Positions 13,850 to 19,483 of a DNA stretch of 19,483 nt are shown piece by piece (positions within the stretch are counted from its first letter, which is position 1; every line of letters begins with the position of its first letter). The notes below the pieces were generated by a model. The model was not told the DNA's origin. It made no database searches and was given only the letters and a program-made list of their open reading frames with translations. Source of the DNA: Planctomycetota bacterium. Lineage in GTDB: Bacteria > Planctomycetota > Phycisphaerae > Sedimentisphaerales > Anaerohalosphaeraceae. Made by a program: the position numbers and the translations under genes. The stretch is taken from assembly GCA_030637065.1 (NCBI GenBank), contig DAOVVQ010000034.1, positions 1-19,483 of the forward strand, written 5' to 3'.

Positions 13850-15232
13850 ATGATGCGGATGAACCGACGGGAATTTATGAAGAGTGGTGCGATGGCTGGG
13901 GCCAGCGGCTTTGTGCTGTCAAATCGCAGTATGGATGTCAGCGTTACTACGAGGCGGCCTAATGTGCCGTTCGTTCTGGCGGACCAGTGGCGGTTCTGTT
14001 CGGTCAGTCACGGCGAAAATAACGACCCGGTCGTTCAGACGCCGAATCTCGACAAACTTGCCGAAGAAGGTGTGCGTTTCTCCCGCTGTTATACGGCCCA
14101 CCCGCGGTGTACTCCGAATAGCGCCTCTCTTATTACGGGCCGCTTTCCGCATGAGACGGGCATGATCGACAATGACCTCATGACACCTCCAGCCCAGCGG
14201 TGTATCGCTCACGGTTTCAGCGAGGCCGGTTATAAGAGTCATTATATCGGCAAGTGGCACATGGACGGCACAGCTAAGCCGGGCTTTGTGCCGCCGAACT
14301 GGAGGCGACGCGGCTTTGAGACTTTCGTCGGATTCAACCGCGGCCACTCCTATTTCAATACGGGGACATTTACCAACGACGGCGTCAAGGTTTCGGCGGA
14401 GGGCGAATACGAACCAACGCTCCAGACGGACTATGCGATCGATTTTATGACAGCGAATAAGGATAAGCCCTTCTTCTGCTTTGTATCGTGGGGCCCGCCG
14501 CACGGGCCGCTAACGCCAAATCCGGTGTTCGACATATACAATGAGAGCCAGATCGTCTTTCGCCCGAACGATACGTCCCTCAACGGATCCAGGCAGGCAA
14601 AGTATTTCGGCTCGTGTACCTCGCTGGACCACGAATTCGGTCGCCTGATGGCGGCTGTAAAGCAGTTGGGGCTGGAGGATAACACGCTGGTGGTATTTAA
14701 CTCGGACCACGGCGATATGGGCGGTTCGCACGGCAAGAGCAATAAGAACGAGCCGGAAGAGGAGTCCAGCCACGTTCCGCTCCTGATGCGAATGCCGGGC
14801 AGGCTTAAGAAGGCCGCTGTCGCAACTAATCTAATCAGTACGATCGATCTTATGCCGACGATACTTTCGCTCTGCGGATTGGAGGTTCCTTCGACCTGTA
14901 CGGGCAAGGACAAATCCGCCGCCGCCCTTATTGGCCGCAGTATGGCCGACGAATCGATCTATATCGAAGAGAGCATAAAGTCATGGTGGCGGGCCGTGGT
15001 CAAGGGCAGGTATAAGTACGTCGTTTATTCGGATGAAACCGGCAGCGAACCGGTCCCTGCGATGCTGTTCGATCTGGAGCAGGACCCGTATGAAATGGAT
15101 AATCTCATCGGCAATGCTACCTTCGCTCAGGTCAGGGCCGATATGCAGGCGGAAATGGATATGTGGAAGCAAAAGACAAGCGACCCGTTCCCGGCAATCC
15201 CGGAAGCGGCGAAAAAAATGTACAATGTTTAA
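13850..15232 (+). CDS. S9: Tat-exported DQ-type sulfatase paralogue lacking the formylglycine-motif arginine
   Basis: A 460-residue close paralogue of S8, aligned without gaps through the active site: D45-Q46, G-K-W-H-M-D-G at 134-140 and D286-H-G-D289 are all kept. The formylglycine motif, however, reads C87-T-P-N-S91, so the arginine of C-x-P-x-R is serine (codon AGC, one base from CGC). That arginine is a main recognition point for sulfatase maturases and contacts the formylglycine in active enzymes. The protein may be unmodified and inactive as a sulfatase, or matured poorly. The frame is otherwise intact, with no sign of decay. The start is uncertain: ATG 13850, 13853 and 13859 all precede the twin-arginine motif, after AAAGGGG (13832-13838) and AAGAGAG (13841-13847). 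Confidence 0.88.
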   Translation: MMRMNRREFMKSGAMAGASGFVLSNRSMDVSVTTRRPNVPFVLADQWRFCSVSHGENNDPVVQTPNLDKLAEEGVRFSRCYTAHPRCTPNSASLITGRFPHETGMIDNDLMTPPAQRCIAHGFSEAGYKSHYIGKWHMDGTAKPGFVPPNWRRRGFETFVGFNRGHSYFNTGTFTNDGVKVSAEGEYEPTLQTDYAIDFMTANKDKPFFCFVSWGPPHGPLTPNPVFDIYNESQIVFRPNDTSLNGSRQAKYFGSCTSLDHEFGRLMAAVKQLGLEDNTLVVFNSDHGDMGGSHGKSNKNEPEEESSHVPLLMRMPGRLKKAAVATNLISTIDLMPTILSLCGLEVPSTCTGKDKSAAALIGRSMADESIYIEESIKSWWRAVVKGRYKYVVYSDETGSEPVPAMLFDLEQDPYEMDNLIGNATFAQVRADMQAEMDMWKQKTSDPFPAIPEAAKKMYNV

Positions 15233-15250
15233 GGATAGAAGGCGGTGGAG

Positions 15251-15256
15251 AGAGGA
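15251..15256 (+). promoter_or_regulatory. Ribosome binding site that fixes the S10 start
   Basis: AGAGGA lies 5 bases before ATG 15262, which opens M-N-R-R-D-F-L-K. A longer frame begins at ATG 15163 but lies inside the end of S9 in another phase and would bury the leader. Confidence 0.75.
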
Positions 15257-15261
15257 TATCA

Positions 15262-16689
15262 ATGAATCGACGTGATTTTTTGAAGAGTTGCGGTTTGGTC
15301 GGGGTTGGCGGCTTTTTGTTCGGCAATCGCGGTCTGGACGTCAAGTTCGGCGCCAAACGGCCTAATATACTTCTTATTACCGCTGACGATATGAACTATA
15401 ACTCGGCTGGGGTGTATGGCTGCGGGATAGAGTCGATCACTCCTAATATGGACCGGTTGGCCAGTGAGGGGGTGCAGTTCATTCATTCGCATGTGACGAT
15501 CGCGGTCTGTCAGCCGAGCCGTTCGGTCTGGATGACCGGTCGCTATCCGCATCGAAACGGGGCTGAGGGCTTCGAGCCGATCGATATAGATGTGCCGACC
15601 TTGCAGGAGCATCTCTGCCAGGCCGGTTATACCAACGGGATCATAGCCAAGAACAGCCACCTGAAACCGCGGGAGAAGTTCTGCTGGGATTACTATATCG
15701 AGGGCAGCGAGTTGGGCAGGGGCCGTTCGCCGGCGTTGTTTTACGATTATGCAAAGGCGTTCTTCGAGTCGGCGCGATCAGCGGATAAACCGTTTTTCCT
15801 GATGGCCAATTCGCAGGACCCGCACCGGCCTTTTGCCGACAGCCAGCAGGAGATGGATAAGTGGGGCGAGAGCCTGCCCTTCAGCCGCCAGATCACCGAA
15901 GATGAGGCCGAGATCCCGGGTTTTTTGCCGGAGCTGCCGGACGTTCGCCTTGAGATGTCGCAGTATTTCACCTCGGTACACCGATGCGACGAGATAGTCG
16001 GCGAGGTTTTAAGGGCGCTGAAGGATACCGGTTTCGAGGACGATACGGTCGTTATGTTCTTTAGCGATAACGGGATGGCGCTTCCCTTTGCCAAGACGAA
16101 TTGCTACCTTAACAGCACGAAGACGCCGTGGATAGTCCGCTGGCCCGGCGTGGTCAGGGAGGGGATCGTCGACAGCGAGCATTTCATCTCCGGCATCGAT
16201 TATATGCCGACGGTACTGGACCTTGCCTCGGTGCCCGCTCCGGATGGGATGGATGGGAGGTCCTTTGCGTCGGTTCTTCGCGGCGACAAGCAGGAAGGGC
16301 GTGATAAGGTCTTTACCGTCTTTCATGAGACCAGCGGCAAGCGGCGTTTTGAGATGCGGTGCGTGCAGGACAAGGATTTCGGTTATATCTATAACGGCTG
16401 GTCCGACGGCAAGACGGTGTTTAAGAATGAATCGCAGAGCGGACTTACGATGGATGCGATGATAGCCGCCGCCGAGACCGATCCGGAGATCGCCGCCAGG
16501 GTCGAGTTGTTTCTCTATCGTGTGCCGGAGGAATTGTACAATTTCGCGGTAGATCCCGACGGTCTGAGCAATCTTGCCGCCGACCCCGCGTATGCGGACC
16601 AGTTAAGCCGTCTGCGCGGAGAGTTGCTGGCATGGATGATCAGGACCGAGGACCCGCTAAAAACTACTTTCGAAGGATATATTACATAG
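15262..16689 (+). CDS. S10: Tat-exported N-sulfoglucosamine sulfohydrolase-like sulfatase
   Basis: A 475-residue sulfatase with the leader M-N-R-R-D-F-L-K and then F-L-F-G-N-R-G-L-D-V. It has the ADDMNYNSAGVYG metal segment, the formylglycine motif C83-Q-P-S-R87, an I-I-A-K-N-S-H segment (K130, H133) in place of GKWH, N-S-Q-D-P-H-R-P at 183-190 and S-D269-N-G. The D-P-H-R stretch, F-S-D-N-G followed by P-F-x-x-T-N, and a late R-x-x-Q-D-x-x-F segment follow the order seen in human SGSH (heparan N-sulfatase) and bacterial SulfAtlas S1_8 enzymes. S1_8 also includes enzymes acting on other glycans, so N-desulfation is a hypothesis. Its stop overlaps the ribosome binding site of S11, indicating tight co-expression. 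Confidence 0.9.
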   Translation: MNRRDFLKSCGLVGVGGFLFGNRGLDVKFGAKRPNILLITADDMNYNSAGVYGCGIESITPNMDRLASEGVQFIHSHVTIAVCQPSRSVWMTGRYPHRNGAEGFEPIDIDVPTLQEHLCQAGYTNGIIAKNSHLKPREKFCWDYYIEGSELGRGRSPALFYDYAKAFFESARSADKPFFLMANSQDPHRPFADSQQEMDKWGESLPFSRQITEDEAEIPGFLPELPDVRLEMSQYFTSVHRCDEIVGEVLRALKDTGFEDDTVVMFFSDNGMALPFAKTNCYLNSTKTPWIVRWPGVVREGIVDSEHFISGIDYMPTVLDLASVPAPDGMDGRSFASVLRGDKQEGRDKVFTVFHETSGKRRFEMRCVQDKDFGYIYNGWSDGKTVFKNESQSGLTMDAMIAAAETDPEIAARVELFLYRVPEELYNFAVDPDGLSNLAADPAYADQLSRLRGELLAWMIRTEDPLKTTFEGYIT

Positions 16690-16692
16690 GAG
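16688..16692 (+). promoter_or_regulatory. Ribosome binding site of S11 overlapping the S10 stop
   Basis: AGGAG begins inside the S10 stop codon (TAG 16687-16689) and lies 5 bases before ATG 16698. It supports that start over ATG 16632, which lies within S10, and suggests translational coupling. Confidence 0.75.
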
Positions 16693-16697
16693 ATAGA

Positions 16698-18083
16698 ATG
16701 AAAAGACGTGATTTTTTGAAGACCTTTGGCATAGTTGCCGCTGGCGGATACCTGCTGAGCAACCGGTCGCTCGATGTCCGCAGCGGGCCTGAGCAGCCCA
16801 ACGTGCTGTTCATCGCCATCGACGACCTGAACGACTGGATCGGCTGTATGGGCGGCCACCCCGATGCGAAGACGCCTAACCTCGACCGCCTTGCCAAACG
16901 CGGCGTTCTCTTTACGAGCGCCCACTGCGCAGCCCCAGCCTGCAATCCATCTCGTGCGGCGCTGATGACCGGCATCCTGCCGTCGACGTCGGGCGTCTAC
17001 AAAAACGGCGATCCGTGGCGTCCGCTGCTGCCGGACGCGGTGACTATTCCGCAGCACTTCATGGCCAACGAGTACCTGGCGATCGGACGCGGTAAGATCT
17101 ATCACGGCTCGTATCCCGACAAGAATCCCGGAGCCTGGGACGAGTATATCTCCAAGGGCAGCGACCCGCCGGCTGATGAGACCAATCCCCGATACGGCAA
17201 TCCCACAAGCAATATCAAGTGGGGCCCGGTCATCGGTACCGATGAGGATATGGACGATTATAAAGTTGCCACATGGGCGGGCGAGCAGTTACAGAAGCAG
17301 TACGACCGCCCCTTCTTTTTGGCCTGCGGGTTCTACAAACCGCATCTGTCGTGGTGCGTGCCGCAAAAGTATTTCGACATGTTCGACCCAGCCACGATCA
17401 CGCTTCCCGAAATGGACGAAAACGACCTCGACGACGTCCCGCCGGAAGGCATTAATATGGCCAAGCCCAACACGCACAATACCATCGTCAATAAGGGTGA
17501 GTGGGCCAACGGTGTAGCTGGGTATCTTGCCTCCGGGGCGTTTACCGATGTCCAGGTCGGCCGCGTGCTCGATGCACTTGACGAAAGCCCCCATCGCGAC
17601 AACACGATCATCGTGCTATGGAGCGACCACGGCTGGCACTTAGGCGAAAAACTGCACTGGAAGAAATTCGCACTTTGGGAGGAGGCAACGCACAATCTCC
17701 TGATGATCTCGGCGCCCGGAGTAACCAGGGGCAACCAGCAATGCGACCGGCCCGTCGGGCTGATCGATATCTATCCGACGCTGATAGACCTGTGCGGGTT
17801 AAGCACAAACGATGCACTCGAAGGCCAAAGCCTTTTGCCGCTCTTAAAGCACCCAAAGGCGGAGCGCGAGCGACCGGCCCTTACGACGCACGGCAGACTT
17901 AATCACACAATTCGCTCCGAGCGGTGGCGGTATATCCGTTACTACGACGGCACCGAGGAACTTTACGACCACGATAACGACGAATTGGAATGGATAAATC
18001 TGCTCTGGGGCAGTACCATTGATCCGCAGCATCGGGCGATAGCCAATGACCTGGCTCAATGGCTGCCGGAGATTAATTATTAG
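16698..18083 (+). CDS. S11: Tat-exported iduronate-2-sulfatase-like sulfatase
   Basis: A 461-residue sulfatase with the leader M-K-R-R-D-F-L-K and then Y-L-L-S-N-R-S-L-D-V-R. The IDDLNDW metal segment, formylglycine motif C82-N-P-S-R86, G-K-I-Y-H-G at 132-137, G-F-Y-K-P-H at 211-216 and S-D310-H-G-W-H-L-G-E-K are the hallmarks of the iduronate-2-sulfatase branch (SulfAtlas S1_7). The human IDS equivalents are DDLR, CAPSR, GKVFH and HKPH. Family members act on heparan/dermatan 2-O-sulfate and also on some algal polysaccharides, so the substrate is open. Only 8 bases separate it from S10. The body is GC-rich in codon use while the leader keeps the AT-rich codons shared across the array. Confidence 0.93.
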   Translation: MKRRDFLKTFGIVAAGGYLLSNRSLDVRSGPEQPNVLFIAIDDLNDWIGCMGGHPDAKTPNLDRLAKRGVLFTSAHCAAPACNPSRAALMTGILPSTSGVYKNGDPWRPLLPDAVTIPQHFMANEYLAIGRGKIYHGSYPDKNPGAWDEYISKGSDPPADETNPRYGNPTSNIKWGPVIGTDEDMDDYKVATWAGEQLQKQYDRPFFLACGFYKPHLSWCVPQKYFDMFDPATITLPEMDENDLDDVPPEGINMAKPNTHNTIVNKGEWANGVAGYLASGAFTDVQVGRVLDALDESPHRDNTIIVLWSDHGWHLGEKLHWKKFALWEEATHNLLMISAPGVTRGNQQCDRPVGLIDIYPTLIDLCGLSTNDALEGQSLLPLLKHPKAERERPALTTHGRLNHTIRSERWRYIRYYDGTEELYDHDNDELEWINLLWGSTIDPQHRAIANDLAQWLPEINY

Positions 18084-18090
18084 GGCAAGT

Positions 18091-18111
18091 ATCCAGTATC
18101 CAGTATTTAGT
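18091..18111. repeat. Three 7-base units in reverse orientation before S12
   Basis: ATCCAGT, ATCCAGT and ATTTAGT are the reverse complement of the ACTGGAT-type unit found before S6 and S7. They lie in the S11-S12 gap, ending 12 bases before the S12 ribosome binding site. Confidence 0.75.
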
Positions 18112-18136
18112 TGAGCGTTTAAGGGAGGATAGCATT

Positions 18137-19483
18137 ATGAATAGACGTGATTTTTTGCGGCAGTGTGCCGCGGTTGGCGGCGGCGGATATTTGCTTTCCA
18201 ACAAAGGCTTCCAGGCCAGCGTTGGGCCCAAACATCCCAACGTGCTCTTCTTTGCCGTTGACGACCTCAACGACTGGATCAGTCCGATGGGCGGTCATCC
18301 CGATGCGATAACGCCTAATTTCGAGCGGCTCGCCGCAAGGTCGGTCCTGTTTACTAATGCCCACTCGGCTGCACCCGTCTGCAATCCTTCGCGCTGCAGC
18401 CTCATGACCGGCATCCTGCCGTCGACGTCCGGCGTCTATGACAACAAGGACCGCTGGCGCGACTTCCTGCCGGAGGCGCAGACCATCCCTATGTATTTCA
18501 TGGAACACGGCTATCACTCCATCGGCAGGGGAAAGATCTATCACGGCCCATACACGGACACTCATCCCAACGCGTGGGATGAATATACCCCCAAAGGCCC
18601 CGACCTGCCCGCACAGACGGACCACCCGCGTTACGGCACAGCCAGCACTTTCTCATGGGGTCCGATCGTCGCCGCCGAAGAGGAGATGGATGACTACAAG
18701 GTCGCAAGCTGGACCATCGAAAAACTCCAGCAGGACCACGACAAGCCCTTCTTCATAGCCTGCGGTCTCTACAAACCGCATGTCAAGTGGCACGTGCCGG
18801 AGAAATATTTCGATATGTATCCGCCCGAGAGCGTTACCCTGCCGACGGTTAACTTAAATGACCTCGACGACATTCCGCCGGAGGGAGTGAAGATCGCCGC
18901 CCCCGATGGTAAATATGGCGATGTCATGGCAGCCGATGCCTGGCGCGATACCGTCGCCGCCTACCTGGCCAACATCTCCTTTACCGACGCCCAGCTCGGT
19001 CGCGTTCTCGATGCACTCGATGAGAGTAAGTACAAAGACAACACGATCGTTATTCTCTGGGGCGACCACGGCTGGCATTTGGGCGAAAAACTCCATTATG
19101 CCAAATTTACGCCGTGGGAAGAGGCGACAAAGGCGCCGCTGTTCTTCTCGGTCCCCGGCCTGACCAGGCCCGGCAACAAATGCTACCGCCCGGTGAGCTT
19201 TATGGACATCTATCCGACCCTGCTCGAGCTTTGCTCGCTGCCTCCGAAGGATGACAATGACGGCAGGAGCATTATCCCTCTGCTCAAGAACCCCGAGGCC
19301 GAGTGGAACTACCCGGCCCTTTCGACACGCAATCGCAATAACCATGCCCTGAGAGACCAGCGATGGCGATACATCCGTTACCATGACGGCGGCGAGGAGC
19401 TTTACGACCACGACAGCGACGAGATGGAATGGACAAATCTGCTCTGGGGTGATAACATAAACCCCGAGCACCGTGCGATAGCC
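18137..19483 (+). CDS. S12: Tat-exported iduronate-2-sulfatase-like sulfatase (3' end outside window)
   Basis: The frame is open from ATG 18137 to the window edge (449 codons). GGAGG at 18124-18128 lies 8 bases before the start. The leader is M-N-R-R-D-F-L-R, then Y-L-L-S-N-K-G-F. It has V-D-D-L-N-D-W, the formylglycine motif C82-N-P-S-R86, G-K-I-Y-H-G at 132-137, Y-K-P-H and G-D310-H-G-W-H-L-G-E-K. It is a tandem paralogue of S11: key residues fall at identical numbers, and the last visible residues, H-R-A-I-A, match S11 residues 445-449. Only about 12 residues should therefore be missing. The two probably act on related positions of the same glycan, with differences in the substrate-facing loops. 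Confidence 0.93.
   Translation, partial: MNRRDFLRQCAAVGGGGYLLSNKGFQASVGPKHPNVLFFAVDDLNDWISPMGGHPDAITPNFERLAARSVLFTNAHSAAPVCNPSRCSLMTGILPSTSGVYDNKDRWRDFLPEAQTIPMYFMEHGYHSIGRGKIYHGPYTDTHPNAWDEYTPKGPDLPAQTDHPRYGTASTFSWGPIVAAEEEMDDYKVASWTIEKLQQDHDKPFFIACGLYKPHVKWHVPEKYFDMYPPESVTLPTVNLNDLDDIPPEGVKIAAPDGKYGDVMAADAWRDTVAAYLANISFTDAQLGRVLDALDESKYKDNTIVILWGDHGWHLGEKLHYAKFTPWEEATKAPLFFSVPGLTRPGNKCYRPVSFMDIYPTLLELCSLPPKDDNDGRSIIPLLKNPEAEWNYPALSTRNRNNHALRDQRWRYIRYHDGGEELYDHDSDEMEWTNLLWGDNINPEHRAIA

Noticed and set aside
15163..15261. Upstream extension of S10 into the end of S9
   Set aside because: It overlaps S9 coding sequence in another phase and precedes the leader; ATG 15262 has its own binding site.

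Overview
The window is an almost unbroken head-to-tail array of sulfatase genes, all on the + strand. Eleven are complete and a twelfth runs off the right edge, lacking only about a dozen residues. I label them S1 to S12 from left to right. No other complete gene is present. At the left edge is the tail of an unrelated-looking secreted protein ending in a dockerin-like calcium-binding repeat, followed by a stem-loop and what looks like the decayed start of a further Tat-exported protein. The dockerin-like repeats (left-edge protein and inside S4), the large number of Tat-exported sulfatases and the moderately GC-rich sequence suggest a polysaccharide-degrading member of the Planctomycetota, most likely class Phycisphaerae (Sedimentisphaerales-like). 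This is an inference from gene content, not a database match.

Layout. 1-159: end of the dockerin-tailed protein. 160-598: stem-loop, leader relic, no intact gene. 599-8813: S1-S5 with gaps of 26-77 bases, plausibly one transcript. 8814-9067, 10388-10753 and 12104-12454: three long gaps packed with short intergenic repeat modules, separating S5|S6, S6|S7 and S7|S8. 12455 to the end: S8-S12 with gaps of 8-53 bases, plausibly another transcript.

Function. Eleven of the twelve carry the formylglycine motif C-x-P-x-R. S9 has C-T-P-N-S and has lost the motif arginine. The catalytic domains differ clearly: DQ-type (S1, S8, S9), classical DD-type arylsulfatases (S2, S3, S5, S6), a GKWQ-type (S7), an N-sulfoglucosamine sulfohydrolase-like enzyme (S10), two iduronate-2-sulfatase-like enzymes (S11, S12) and a multi-domain Sec-exported sulfatase with beta-trefoil, FN3-like and dockerin-like modules (S4). 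Together they would remove sulfate from several positions of a complex sulfated glycan. No lyase, glycoside hydrolase, transporter, regulator or sulfatase-maturing enzyme is visible, so backbone degradation and formylglycine formation must be encoded elsewhere.

The most unusual points are: the size of the array; a nearly uniform twin-arginine leader with a conserved L-S-N-(R/K)-G-L-D-V tail and no AxA cleavage site, placed in front of divergent catalytic domains; the lost motif arginine in S9; a 7-base tandem repeat abutting the S6 start codon; and modular repeat islands recurring in the same order between genes.
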